Shown: piece after piece, positions 42,468 through 51,634 of the stretch
How the letters are laid out: each line of letters begins with the position of its first letter
Position numbering within the stretch: position 1 is the first letter of the stretch
Assembly: GCA_017303655.1 (NCBI GenBank)
Contig: JAFLCE010000006.1
Coordinates: forward strand, 20,376 to 84,375
DNA length: 64,000 nucleotides
From: Anaerolineae bacterium
GTDB taxonomy: Bacteria; Chloroflexota; Anaerolineae; Anaerolineales; Villigracilaceae
Direction of reading: 5' to 3'
The notes under the pieces: model-generated
Databases searched by the model: none
What the model saw: the letters and a program-made list of their open reading frames with translations, nothing else
What the model was told of the DNA's origin: nothing
Program-made: the position numbers and the translations under genes

Positions 42468-43319
42468 ATGAAAATCAACCTCGCCCTCGCGCAGATCAAC
42501 ACAAAACTTGGCGACGTGGAAGCCAACCTCGCCAAACATCTCGACTATATCGAACAAGCAAAAGCCGCCAAAGCGGACTTGCTTGTTTTCCCCGAACTTT
42601 CCCTCACCGGCTATGTCTTGCAAGATCTGGTCGCTTCGGTGGCGCACAAGCCGACCGACGATGACCCCATCTTCAAGCATCTCCTCAAGGCGTCTCACGA
42701 TCTTGATCTCGTGGTTGGCTTCGTGGATGAAGATTCGCGTCATCGCTTTTACATTGCCTCTGCGTATCTTTCAGGCGGCAAGGTCTTGCATGTGCATCAC
42801 AAAGTGTATCTGCCCACGTATGGACTCTTTGACGAAGGGCGCTTCTTTGCCTGGGGAGATTCAGTCCGCGCCTTCGATACGAAGTTTGGACGTATGGGCA
42901 TGCTGATCTGTGAGGATTTCTGGCACGCTTCGCCTCCTTACTTGCTCTGGCTTGATGGCGCCGACATTATGCTTTTTTCTTCCGCCTCACCGGGTCGCGG
43001 ACTTAATGACAAAGATAAACTTGAATCCGCGCGTTGGGTCGAGCGTATCACCAAAGCCTATGCTAGCATGTTCACTTCTTTTGTAGCACATGCTAACCGA
43101 GTGGGCTATGAAGACGGTCTGCATTTTTGGGGCGGCGCCACCATCTTCGACCCGACTGGGGAAGAGCTGGCACATGGTCCCTACAATGAAGAAGCCATCA
43201 CATACTCTGAATTAGACTTGAACCAACTCCGCCGCACGCGTGCGCGTTTACCCTTATTGCGTGACGAACGCACGGCTCTCGTCCAAAAAGAATTGAACAG
43301 GATCCTTGCCCGTGATTGA
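42468..43319 (+). CDS. Nitrilase-superfamily amidase, glutaminase-type partner of NadE
   Basis: 283 residues with the nitrilase triad: Glu in LLVFPELSLTGYVL, Lys in HHKVYLPTYG and Cys in GMLICEDFWHA. It overlaps the NAD+ synthase gene by 8 bp. In many bacteria the same two domains are fused in one glutamine-dependent NAD+ synthetase. Here they are separate, so this is likely the subunit that releases ammonia from glutamine. TAAGAT lies seven bases before the ATG, suggesting a leaderless mRNA. Confidence 0.88.
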   Translation: MKINLALAQINTKLGDVEANLAKHLDYIEQAKAAKADLLVFPELSLTGYVLQDLVASVAHKPTDDDPIFKHLLKASHDLDLVVGFVDEDSRHRFYIASAYLSGGKVLHVHHKVYLPTYGLFDEGRFFAWGDSVRAFDTKFGRMGMLICEDFWHASPPYLLWLDGADIMLFSSASPGRGLNDKDKLESARWVERITKAYASMFTSFVAHANRVGYEDGLHFWGGATIFDPTGEELAHGPYNEEAITYSELDLNQLRRTRARLPLLRDERTALVQKELNRILARD

Positions 43320-44139
43320 CATCAACCTCACCATCAATACAGATCTTGCCCGTCAGATCCTGTCTGGTTTTATCAAGTCGGAGATTACGCGGGTGGGCAT
43401 GTCTCGTGCAGTGATCGGTCTCTCAGGCGGCATCGACTCGGCGCTTTCGTTGGTATTGGCAGTTGAAGCACTCGGTAAAGATAACGTTCTTGCGGTTCGT
43501 ATGCCGTATAAAGCGTCTAGTAAAGATTCGCTTGACCACGCCCAATTGCTGATCGACCAGCTCGGTATTCCTAGCAAAACCATAGAGATCACCGATATGG
43601 TCGAACCGCTGTTCAAGTTTGACCCCGAGATGTCTAAACTGCGCAAAGGCAATATCATGGCGCGCGCGCGTATGATCGTCATTTACGATCAGAGTGAAGT
43701 CTTTAAAGGGCTGGTCATTGGCACAAGCAACAAGACTGAAATTCTCTTGGGCTACAGCACTCTCTATGGCGATTCGGCAAATGCGCTCAACCCGATTGGT
43801 GATCTGTACAAGACCCAAGTGCGCCAGCTCTCGTGGGCGATGGATATCCCAGCTCCTATTATTGACAAGCCGCCATCCGCAGATTTGTGGGAAGATCAAA
43901 CCGACGAAGGTGAATTAGGCTTTACGTATTCAGAAGCTGATAAATTGCTTTACCTTTTAGTAGATCAACGCTACAGTCCGCAAGAAGCGATAGAAGCAGG
44001 CTTCGATAAGAAGTTTGTTGATGCTGTCACCGCGCGCATCCGTCGCAATCAATTCAAACGCATGCAGCCGCCGATCGCCAAGATCAGCAACCGCACCATT
44101 GGCTACGATTTCCTCTATCTCCGCGACTGGGGAACATAA
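43312..44139 (+). CDS. nadE: NAD+ synthase
   Basis: 275 residues. The ATP pyrophosphatase loop is VIGLSGGIDSALSLVLAVE, and the deamido-NAD-binding parts include GTSNKTEILLGYSTLYGD and KPPSADLWEDQTDEGELG. It makes NAD+ from deamido-NAD. The start is taken as GTG at 43312, which overlaps the previous stop. An upstream TTG at 43306 is possible but poorly spaced from AGGA. Confidence 0.94.
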   Translation: MIDINLTINTDLARQILSGFIKSEITRVGMSRAVIGLSGGIDSALSLVLAVEALGKDNVLAVRMPYKASSKDSLDHAQLLIDQLGIPSKTIEITDMVEPLFKFDPEMSKLRKGNIMARARMIVIYDQSEVFKGLVIGTSNKTEILLGYSTLYGDSANALNPIGDLYKTQVRQLSWAMDIPAPIIDKPPSADLWEDQTDEGELGFTYSEADKLLYLLVDQRYSPQEAIEAGFDKKFVDAVTARIRRNQFKRMQPPIAKISNRTIGYDFLYLRDWGT

Positions 44140-44149
44140 AAATAATATC

Positions 44150-44196
44150 GTAAGGGCGGGGCTTGTGCCACGAAGTGGTATCACCCCGCCCCTACA
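44150..44196. repeat. GC-rich palindromic repeat, copy 1
   Basis: TAAGGGCGGGG...CCCCGCCCCTA inverted repeat with an inner hairpin (TGCCACGAAGTGGTA). Same family as 49637-49659 and 50923-50949. It lies between nadE and the MFS gene. Confidence 0.65.
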
Positions 44197-44207
44197 GAAT
44201 AAACAAA

Positions 44208-45500
44208 ATGCTTCATATCCCTCCATCCCTACAGCATAAAAAATTCTTCTATCTTTGGCTCGGACAACTCATCTCCATCACCGGAACTCAGATGCAGCTC
44301 TGGGCATTATTTTGGCACGTTAATCAGATCGACGAAAATCCCATTGCTTTGGGCGGTATTGGTGTGGCGCGTTTTCTGCCGATCGTGATCTTCTCTTTGA
44401 TCGGCGGCGCGCTGGCAGATTCACGCGATAGACGCAAAGTGATGTTCGCAACCCAATCCATTGCGGCGGTTCTGGCGTTGACGTTAGCCTTATTCACCCA
44501 ATTTGGGCAGATCACCATCTGGCATATTTACATCATCACTGCCTTGCAAGCCGTCGTCGTGGCATTTGACGGTCCATCTCGTCAGGCGTTGATTCCCAAC
44601 CTGCTGCCGAAGAAAGATCTGCCGAATGCGTTCAGCATGACCTTTACTGCCTTTCAAGCCGGAGCCGTGATTGGTCCGGCACTGAGCGGTTTTTTCATCG
44701 CGTACTTTGGGCAGGCGGCAGTGTATTACTTCAATGCGATTTCATTCGTAGCAGTCTTGTTTGCCTTATTCATGATCGGAGATGTGCCGCAAGCCATCGC
44801 GGAGAAAACAGCGGGCATCAGTTTAGACTCCATCAAGGATGGCATTCGCTTTATCCTTGCCAAGCCGATCATTTTCTCGACCATGATGGTGGATTTCGTC
44901 GCGACCTTCTTCGCCTCTGCCAGCACTCTGATGCCTATCATTGCAAAAGATGTTTTGAATGTAGGAGTTGTGGAGTATGGTTATCTCTCTGCCGCCTCGG
45001 CGGTGGGAGCGGTGGCAGTGGCATTGGTCATTTCACAGGTCAAGGAGATACGGAAGCAGGGCAAGATATTTCTTGTCTCAGTCATCATCTTTGGCATTGC
45101 AACCATCATCTTTGGCATTACCAGATCCTTCATCGTGGCGTGGCTGGCAATCGCCATCACCGGCGGCGCGGACGGCGTCAGCACCATTGTGCGGAACACC
45201 ATCCGTCAGTTGCAAACCCCCGATCACGTCCGCGGGCGGATGACCAGTATTAATCAAATATTCTTCATGGGCGGACCACAACTCGGCGAGATCGAAGCCG
45301 GATCAGTGGCGCAGTTCTTTGGCGCGCCCTTTGCCGTCATCACTGGCGGCATTGGTTGTATCCTTGGAACATTGTTGATTATGTGGAAGTGGCCCCAACT
45401 CAAAGACTTCAACGGTGATGAACCCATCGAAGCGGGTGGGTCATTCCCAAGCCCATCCACTGGTGCTTCGATCATTGCGAATCGCGTGCGAAAACAGTAA
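44208..45500 (+). CDS. MFS transporter (MFS_3/EntS-like)
   Basis: 430 residues with twelve predicted membrane spans. FFYLWLGQLISITGTQMQLWAL and GGALADSRDRRKVMF (the loop-2/3 motif) and DGPSRQALIPNLLPKKDLPNA are typical of the EntS/MFS_3 group, many of which export small molecules. The ATG at 44208 is chosen because the upstream part codes over the repeat. The substrate is unknown. Confidence 0.92.
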   Translation: MLHIPPSLQHKKFFYLWLGQLISITGTQMQLWALFWHVNQIDENPIALGGIGVARFLPIVIFSLIGGALADSRDRRKVMFATQSIAAVLALTLALFTQFGQITIWHIYIITALQAVVVAFDGPSRQALIPNLLPKKDLPNAFSMTFTAFQAGAVIGPALSGFFIAYFGQAAVYYFNAISFVAVLFALFMIGDVPQAIAEKTAGISLDSIKDGIRFILAKPIIFSTMMVDFVATFFASASTLMPIIAKDVLNVGVVEYGYLSAASAVGAVAVALVISQVKEIRKQGKIFLVSVIIFGIATIIFGITRSFIVAWLAIAITGGADGVSTIVRNTIRQLQTPDHVRGRMTSINQIFFMGGPQLGEIEAGSVAQFFGAPFAVITGGIGCILGTLLIMWKWPQLKDFNGDEPIEAGGSFPSPSTGASIIANRVRKQ

Positions 45501-45503
45501 TTA

Positions 45504-45541
45504 TCAAGTGACAGTCACGTCACAGGTGACTGTCACTTTTT
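45504..45541. terminator. Terminator between convergent genes
   Basis: AAGTGACAGTCACGTCACAG and GTGACTGTCACTTTTT form a hairpin. It ends the MFS gene, and its inner arms match the hairpin at 5205-5237. Confidence 0.85.
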
Positions 45542-46403
45542 ATTTCGGCGGATTTTCGATCAATTCCTTCATCTCTGCCAACACGGCTTGATGGATGACC
45601 TCAGTTTCTGTCGTCCCCAAATCTTTGGCATAAATCGGCTTCCCGATTTGGATCGTAACGGTCACAGGCTTTTCATTAAACATCACCATGCCGAGCAGTT
45701 GCAGCGCGGTCGCCAGCTTTTCTTTTTCTTCCTTCGTCTTTTTTATTTTCAATAACCAGTGATTCGCGTACTTCTTCGCGACCACGTTCCGCGCCAGCAC
45801 CGGCAGGATGGCTGCCTCTGGCGCCATGCGGATGAAGACACCTACACTGTCTGTCCACTCTTTGAGTGATTCCACGGCACCGGGGTACACGTCTGGGTCA
45901 GGTTCGATATGCCCGGCAGGGAAGGTGAGGACCGCGCCGCCTTTTTTGAGATGCGCGCTGACCTGCCGCACGAGCGTCATGCGTTTTACGGGTTCATCAT
46001 AGACATAAAACAGTTGCGCCGTTGAATGAGGAAGCGCGTTTAGGAAGGGTCTATCCAAAGCGATGATGCGCAGGTCTTTGCGATTTAATGCCGCAAAGAG
46101 CGTGATGGTGTCGGTCATGCCAGGATGATTGGACAAGGCTAGAAACGCTGAGTCAGGAATCCGGTCCGCGCCGATGATGCGGATGTCTTTGACATAGCGG
46201 CGCGAGAGATTCCATGCGCCTTCAACGATCCCATGCGTGCCGACGATGCCGTCATATTCCACGATGTGCTGAGCGAAAGTCCGTGCGGGGTTGCGGAAAA
46301 AGAATCGTAACAGGCGCGAGAGTAAAGGCGAGTTCTGCCAGCCAAACGAACTGACCAGGTCATCGAGATTGATTTCGGTAAGGGTTTCGAGGTTGGATGT
46401 CAT
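45540..46403 (-). CDS. Lysophospholipid acyltransferase family protein
   Basis: 287 residues. The acyltransferase motif I is FLALSNHPGMTDTITLF (HxxxxD), and a second motif is FPAGHIEPDPDVYPGAV. Such proteins acylate lysophosphatidic acid or other lysolipids at the membrane. There are no clear spans, only a hydrophobic stretch near the C-terminus. Its start overlaps the ClpS stop by 4 bp. Confidence 0.88.
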   Translation of the reverse strand: MTSNLETLTEINLDDLVSSFGWQNSPLLSRLLRFFFRNPARTFAQHIVEYDGIVGTHGIVEGAWNLSRRYVKDIRIIGADRIPDSAFLALSNHPGMTDTITLFAALNRKDLRIIALDRPFLNALPHSTAQLFYVYDEPVKRMTLVRQVSAHLKKGGAVLTFPAGHIEPDPDVYPGAVESLKEWTDSVGVFIRMAPEAAILPVLARNVVAKKYANHWLLKIKKTKEEKEKLATALQLLGMVMFNEKPVTVTIQIGKPIYAKDLGTTETEVIHQAVLAEMKELIENPPK

Positions 46404-46705
46404 TCGCGCTCAATGCTGAAGTGTAAAGGATAGCCTTGCATACCCGCGGCTTGATGGGCGCGTTGTACACGTTTCTCAGCTTCGATGTGCGGCAGGCTTT
46501 GGACGTAGGCAGAGCCTTTGACATGTGCCGCCAGCATGATTTCGGCGGCGCGGTCATTGCCGAGAAAGAAGATCTGCTTGAGCACTTCTACTACAAAATC
46601 CATCGGTGTTATGGCATCATTATGAATGATGACGCTATACATCGGCTCAAGTTCGGTGTCTGTTTCTTCGATAATTTGAATTTCTGGTAATGGATATGAA
46701 TTCAT
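46400..46705 (-). CDS. clpS: ClpS, ATP-dependent Clp protease adaptor
   Basis: 101 residues. EPMYSVIIHNDAITPMDFVVEVLKQIF and LAAHVKGSAYVQSLP follow the ClpS pattern. The N-degron pocket His is kept. The second Asp of the NDD motif is replaced by Ala (NDA). ClpS delivers N-end-rule substrates to ClpA/ClpC. No clpA is in the window. Confidence 0.9.
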   Translation of the reverse strand: MNSYPLPEIQIIEETDTELEPMYSVIIHNDAITPMDFVVEVLKQIFFLGNDRAAEIMLAAHVKGSAYVQSLPHIEAEKRVQRAHQAAGMQGYPLHFSIERE

Positions 46706-46707
46706 TT

Positions 46708-47520
46708 TTAGTTCATTAGCTGCTTGATCTCATCCTGAGTCAACTCAATGTCTGCGGATTCGAAATTCTCGCGGATGTGTACCGGGTTGAACGACATGGG
46801 AATGGTGATCACGCGCGGATGAGAAATAATCCATGCCAGCGCAATTTGAAATGGCGTGGCGTTGTGTGCTTTGGCGATGACATCCAGAGTTGTATTCGAG
46901 TGAAGCTTTCCTTCTTCCACTGGGGAGTAAGCCGTTAACAAGATGTCGTTTTGTTGACAGTAGGCGAGCATGCCGTTCTTGATATAAGAACGATCTCCCA
47001 AACTGAACGGAACCTGATTGGTGATGATCGGCGTCTCTGAAAGCGACTGCGCCTGCTTGAGTAATTTCAGATCGAAGTTACTGACGCCGAGGTGTTTTAC
47101 TTTTCCATCACGCACTAATTTATTCAATGCCTTGAACGTATCCGCGTACTTTGCGCCCGACTGGGGCCAGTGGATGAGATATAAGTCAATGTAGTCCATG
47201 CCAAGATGCCGAAGAGAATTTTCACAGGCGGTCAAGACATCGTCGTAGCGCAAGTGACTTGGGATAACCTTGGATGTGATGAACACATCCTCGCGCTTCA
47301 TGCCCGACTCGCGCACGGCTTGCCCGACCAATTCTTCGCTGTGACCGCTGGCATACATTTCAGCAGTGTCGATGTGGGTGTAACCGATCTCAAGGGCGTA
47401 TCTCAACGCGTCAAGCGATTTTTCATCCACGGCATGGTTGGGCGTGGAGCCGCCGCCGATCTTCCAGGTGCCAAAGCCGATCTTGGGTAATGTCAATGTG
47501 GGGAGGGTTTCGTGTTTCAT
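46708..47520 (-). CDS. Aldo/keto reductase
   Basis: 270 residues. The catalytic residues are in DTAEMYASGHSEE (Asp, Tyr), VFITSKVIPS (Lys) and LYLIHWPQ (His). The NADPH-binding C-terminal motif is ITIPMSFNPVHIRENF. The enzyme reduces carbonyls, but the substrate is unknown. It stands alone on the minus strand after the ClpS gene. Confidence 0.94.
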   Translation of the reverse strand: MKHETLPTLTLPKIGFGTWKIGGGSTPNHAVDEKSLDALRYALEIGYTHIDTAEMYASGHSEELVGQAVRESGMKREDVFITSKVIPSHLRYDDVLTACENSLRHLGMDYIDLYLIHWPQSGAKYADTFKALNKLVRDGKVKHLGVSNFDLKLLKQAQSLSETPIITNQVPFSLGDRSYIKNGMLAYCQQNDILLTAYSPVEEGKLHSNTTLDVIAKAHNATPFQIALAWIISHPRVITIPMSFNPVHIRENFESADIELTQDEIKQLMN

Positions 47521-47622
47521 ACCTTAATTGTACCCAAGAACCCTCCATAATCATCCACCCCGCCTGCACAATTTCTGCACATTTGAAAAGTATCCTTTGG
47601 CTAACGATAAAGGAGAAATCAA

Positions 47623-48927
47623 ATGTCCAACTTACTTAAAAACAAAAAATTCTTATGGATCGCCGCTGGCGTGGTGATGGTCCTTGCCTTGCTTATTGGT
47701 TTTATGACGAATAACGCCAACGCCTCCGACTCAGCCGCAGCGGAAACTGCCCAGGTAGTTTCTCTCACGCTGACAGAAACCGTCGACTCGACCGGCAGCC
47801 TTGAAGCCGAGCCCTTTGCCAATCTCAACTGGAAGACCAGCGGCACGGTGGCTGAGGTGAACGTCCAACCCGGTGACTTTGTGAAAGCGGGCGATATTCT
47901 GTTGACCCTCGACCCGACCAGCACTTCTTCGAGCATCGTCTCTGCACAAGCAGATTTGATCACCGCTCAGGAAAATCTCGATGACCTGCTCAACTCTGGC
48001 ACCGATCTCGCCCAAGCTGCGATTGATTTGAAGGAAGCTGGGGAAGAGTACGACGATGCACAGAACTATCTTCTGTATTTACAAACCGATCAGCGTATTC
48101 CGCAAACCCGCTATACAGCCCGCATCGTGCGGCGCGGCAACACCTGGGCATACAAATACGAGTCTGAAAACTTTCGTGGACCCGCCCCTGAGGATTGGAT
48201 CATTGAAGCCGAGAACGATCTTGCCTTGAAGAAAGCCAAATACGAAGATGCCCAGCGCGAATATGACCGTCTGCTGGCGGGCGAGACCTCACAAGATGTG
48301 ATCGCCGCCCAAGCCAAAGTGGACGCAGCACAAGCGACCGTCAACACGATGAGTGTCATCGCTCCGTTCGATGGACAGGTGCTTTCAGTCGATCAGGTGG
48401 TTGGGGATGTTGTCAGCTCGAGTGAGCTTTCGGTCAACATTGCTAACTTGGAGAATCTTTACGTCGATGCGCAGGTGGATGAATCAGACATTGCCAAGGT
48501 TCAGGTGGGCAATCAAGTAACGGCGGAGTCCGATGCGCTGCCCGGTGTCACATTTACCGGTGAAGTGATATCCATCAATCCGGTGGGTGAAGTGGTTTCT
48601 GGTCTTGTCAAATATGCTGTACGGATCGATCTTGATAAACCTGAAGACGGAACTTTCCTGCCGCTCGGCTCGACCATGAATCTGGTCATTCAGATCGGTG
48701 GCGAGACAGCGACTTTGGCTGTGCCTATTACAGCAATTCAAAATGACTCGCAGGGTGAATTCGTGTGGGTGCTACGCGGCAATGAAACCGTGCGCGTGGA
48801 TGTGGTGGGCGGTGCGATCGTTGGCGAGTTGGTGGCAGTGACTGGTGACTTGAACGAAGGCGATGTAGTGACCACGGCTCGTGCCAGCAGCTTCGAAGCG
48901 CCGAATCCATTTGGAGGTAATCAATGA
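47623..48927 (+). CDS. HlyD/MacA-like efflux adaptor
   Basis: 434 residues. One N-terminal span (about 7-28), lipoyl-like halves (VNVQPGDFVKAGDILLTLD; VIAPFDGQVLSVDQVVGD), a coiled coil with an insert (about 130-200), then beta-barrel and C-terminal membrane-proximal domains. AAGGAGAAATCAA precedes the ATG. First gene of a MacA-LolD-MacB type operon followed by a two-component system. Confidence 0.9.
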   Translation: MSNLLKNKKFLWIAAGVVMVLALLIGFMTNNANASDSAAAETAQVVSLTLTETVDSTGSLEAEPFANLNWKTSGTVAEVNVQPGDFVKAGDILLTLDPTSTSSSIVSAQADLITAQENLDDLLNSGTDLAQAAIDLKEAGEEYDDAQNYLLYLQTDQRIPQTRYTARIVRRGNTWAYKYESENFRGPAPEDWIIEAENDLALKKAKYEDAQREYDRLLAGETSQDVIAAQAKVDAAQATVNTMSVIAPFDGQVLSVDQVVGDVVSSSELSVNIANLENLYVDAQVDESDIAKVQVGNQVTAESDALPGVTFTGEVISINPVGEVVSGLVKYAVRIDLDKPEDGTFLPLGSTMNLVIQIGGETATLAVPITAIQNDSQGEFVWVLRGNETVRVDVVGGAIVGELVAVTGDLNEGDVVTTARASSFEAPNPFGGNQ

Positions 48928-49640
48928 TCCATGTGGAAGAGTTGACCAAGGTGTACCAAATGGGTGAAAGCGAAGTGCGCGCGTTGGATGGCGCGAGCTT
49001 CACCATCGAAAAGGGCGAGATGGTCGCCATCATGGGACCAAGCGGCTCAGGCAAGAGTACGTTGATGTCGATTATCGGCTGCCTCGATGTACCCAGCAGC
49101 GGACGTTATACGCTCGATGATGTTTCGGTGGAGAACATGGATGAAACCCGCCTCGCCGATGTGCGTGGACGAAAGATCGGCTTCGTGTTTCAGCAATTCA
49201 ATTTGCTGGCGCGTACCAGCGCGTTGGAAAATGTGAAGTTGCCACTGACGTATGCGGGGTTCTCTGGCAAGGAACGCGATGACCGCGCCATGAAAGCACT
49301 GGAGCGCGTGGGGTTGGGCAAACGTACCCATCACGCACCGAACGAACTTTCTGGCGGACAACAACAGCGTGTTGCTATTGCGCGAGCCATTGTGAACGAA
49401 CCTGCCATCTTGTTGGCAGATGAACCCACCGGCGCATTGGACAGTAAAACCGGTGTAGAGATCATGGACTTGTTCCAGAGCCTGCATCGCGATAATGGAC
49501 AGACCGTGATCCTGGTGACGCATGATGCTTATGTGGCGCGTCACACTGACCGCATTATCAAACTCTCGGATGGCAAGATCGTTTCGGATGAAGTCAACCC
49601 AAATCCCATCAAAGCCGGTGCGCCGCGTGTAGAAGCGTAG
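48924..49640 (+). CDS. ABC transporter ATP-binding protein (MacB/LolD-like)
   Basis: 238 residues. Walker A GPSGSGKST, Q-loop FVFQQFNLLARTSALENVKL, signature LSGGQQQRVAIARAI and Walker B ILLADEPTGALD. This is the type used by MacB and LolD systems. It overlaps the adaptor gene by 4 bp. Confidence 0.95.
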   Translation: MIHVEELTKVYQMGESEVRALDGASFTIEKGEMVAIMGPSGSGKSTLMSIIGCLDVPSSGRYTLDDVSVENMDETRLADVRGRKIGFVFQQFNLLARTSALENVKLPLTYAGFSGKERDDRAMKALERVGLGKRTHHAPNELSGGQQQRVAIARAIVNEPAILLADEPTGALDSKTGVEIMDLFQSLHRDNGQTVILVTHDAYVARHTDRIIKLSDGKIVSDEVNPNPIKAGAPRVEA

Positions 49641-49659
49641 GGGCGGGGTTACCCCGTCC
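49637..49659. repeat. GC-rich palindromic repeat, copy 2
   Basis: GTAGGGGCGGGGTTACCCCG, inside the operon between the ATPase and permease genes. Family of 44150-44196 and 50923-50949. Confidence 0.6.
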
Positions 49660-49672
49660 AAGGAATATAAAC

Positions 49673-50914
49673 ATGTTATTTTCAGAAAACCTAAAGATCG
49701 CCCTGCGTGCCTTGCGGGCAAACAAAATGCGCTCGGTATTGACTATTCTTGGCATCGTCATCGGTGTGGCGACAGTGGTGGCGTTGCTCTCCATCGGTGA
49801 AGGCGCGACTGCCAGCATCACCAGCCAGATCCAAAGCGGCGGCTCAAATTTGTTGACCATCTCCCCGGGCAGAATGCAATCGGGTCCAGCCGCACTCAGC
49901 GGCGGTTCTCAACAGGCGAGTCATCTCTATCATGCCGATTACCAATTGCTGGATCGTGCGCTCACGACCAACATTTCAGACATTGTGCCGGTCTATCAAG
50001 CCAGTTATACAGTGAAGTTTGGTAGTGAGAGTTTCAGCGCACCAACCGTCGGTGTGATGGAAGCACATAAAGATGTACGCTCGTTCAAGCTGGCGGACGG
50101 AAGATTTATCAGCGATGGTGACAATAAATCCCAGAATTTAGTAGCAGTGCTGGGCTCTGGGGTTGCAGAAGATTTATTTGGCGCGATATCTCCGATTGGT
50201 AAGATCATTTCCATTAATGGACTGAAATTCCAAGTGGTGGGTGTGCTTGAAGCTAAAGGCTCTTCCATTGGTTCGCCAGACGAGAATATCTTTATTCCGA
50301 TTGAGACGGGTTACACCAAACTTTTTGGAGAAAGCGCCTTATATAACGGCAAAAAGACCGTAAACAATATTCTCGTCTCTGTGACGGACGAAAAAGACAT
50401 GGATACCGTCTCAGCAACCGTGGAGTATATGATCCGCCGTTCTCACGAACTCAAGACCACCGATGAACTGGATTTCAATGTGATGAGTCAATCCGATACC
50501 TTGGAGACTCTCAATACAGTGACACAAACCTTAACCATCTTCCTCGGTGCCATTGCAGGGATTTCCCTGCTTGTGGGTGGTATTGGCATCATGAACATTA
50601 TGCTTGTCTCGGTCACTGAACGCACCAAGGAGATAGGCTTACGCAAAGCCGTGGGTGCGACCAAGAATCAGATTCTTACTCAGTTTTTAATTGAAACGGT
50701 CACGTTGAGTTTGCTTGGTGGTATCGTCGGGATTTTGCTCGGTGTAGGTATTGCGTTGGCATTCAGCGTAAGTGGATTGATCAATTCCGTCATCACAGCT
50801 AATTCAATTTTGTTGGCATTCTTCTTCGCCCTCATTATCGGAATCTTCTTCGGCTTGTATCCCGCCTTTCGCGCCGCGAATCTGCACCCGATGGTGGCGC
50901 TGCGTTACGAGTAA
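49673..50914 (+). CDS. MacB-type ABC permease
   Basis: 413 residues. The N-terminal span is at about 20-40 (MRSVLTILGIVIGVATVVAL), then a long periplasmic-type core domain (about 50-285) and three C-terminal spans with the FtsX-like GGIGIMNIMLVSVTERTKEI. This is the MacB_PCD/FtsX arrangement without the ATPase fused. The exporter is likely for peptides, lipoproteins or antibiotics. Confidence 0.93.
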   Translation: MLFSENLKIALRALRANKMRSVLTILGIVIGVATVVALLSIGEGATASITSQIQSGGSNLLTISPGRMQSGPAALSGGSQQASHLYHADYQLLDRALTTNISDIVPVYQASYTVKFGSESFSAPTVGVMEAHKDVRSFKLADGRFISDGDNKSQNLVAVLGSGVAEDLFGAISPIGKIISINGLKFQVVGVLEAKGSSIGSPDENIFIPIETGYTKLFGESALYNGKKTVNNILVSVTDEKDMDTVSATVEYMIRRSHELKTTDELDFNVMSQSDTLETLNTVTQTLTIFLGAIAGISLLVGGIGIMNIMLVSVTERTKEIGLRKAVGATKNQILTQFLIETVTLSLLGGIVGILLGVGIALAFSVSGLINSVITANSILLAFFFALIIGIFFGLYPAFRAANLHPMVALRYE

Positions 50915-50922
50915 GACGAATT

Positions 50923-50949
50923 GTAGGGGCGGGGTCACCCCGCCCCTAA
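50923..50949. repeat. GC-rich palindromic repeat, copy 3
   Basis: GTAGGGGCGGGGTCACCCCG and CGCCCCTA form a near-perfect hairpin between the permease and response-regulator genes. It could attenuate transcription into the regulator. Confidence 0.65.
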
Positions 50950-50968
50950 TTTGTGGTAAAAAGGTTTT

Positions 50969-51634
50969 ATGCCCAAAAAAATCCTCCTTGTCGATGACGA
51001 ACCCGAGATACTCGAAATCAGCCGCGATTATCTCAAAGCATCCGCGTTCGATGTGGTCACAGCCAGTGACGGTGTGCAAGGTCTCGCTGTAGCCCGCCGC
51101 GAAAAACCAGATCTGATTGTGCTTGATTGGATGATGCCCGAAATGGATGGTCTCGACCTTTGTCGCGAAATTCGCCGCGAGAGCAATGTGCCGATCATCA
51201 TGCTCACAGCGCGAGTGGAAGAGACCGATAAACTCATCGGCTTGGAGATCGGCGCAGATGATTACATTACCAAACCGTTCAGTCCGCGTGAGTTGGTGGC
51301 ACGCGTCAAGGTGGTGCTGCGCCGTGTCAGCGGCGACTCGGCGGCGGATGTGATCCGCGTGGATAATGTTTTATTAGATCGAGCCCACTACGAGGTCCAG
51401 ATAAAGAAGCGTACGGTGCAACTCACACCGACCGAGTTCGAGATCATGGCAACCCTCATGAGTCAGCCTGGTCGTATTTTTTCCCGTATGCAATTGTTGA
51501 ACTCCGCGCATGGCGTTGCCTTCGAAAGTTACGAGCGCGCCATCGATTCGCACATCCGCAACCTGCGCCGCAAATTGGAGCCAGACGAGCTTATCGTCAC
51601 GGTGCATGGCGTTGGTTATAAGTTTGAGGTTTAG
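50969..51634 (+). CDS. OmpR/PhoB-type response regulator
   Basis: 221 residues. Receiver domain with VDDEPEI, phospho-acceptor Asp in DLIVLDWMMPEMDG, Thr in IIMLTARVEE and Lys in YITKPFSPREL. The winged-helix output domain (about 130-221) has TPTEFEIMATLMSQPGRIFS and YERAIDSHIRNLRRKL. It probably regulates the preceding exporter. Its stop codon directly abuts the kinase ATG. Confidence 0.95.
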   Translation: MPKKILLVDDEPEILEISRDYLKASAFDVVTASDGVQGLAVARREKPDLIVLDWMMPEMDGLDLCREIRRESNVPIIMLTARVEETDKLIGLEIGADDYITKPFSPRELVARVKVVLRRVSGDSAADVIRVDNVLLDRAHYEVQIKKRTVQLTPTEFEIMATLMSQPGRIFSRMQLLNSAHGVAFESYERAIDSHIRNLRRKLEPDELIVTVHGVGYKFEV

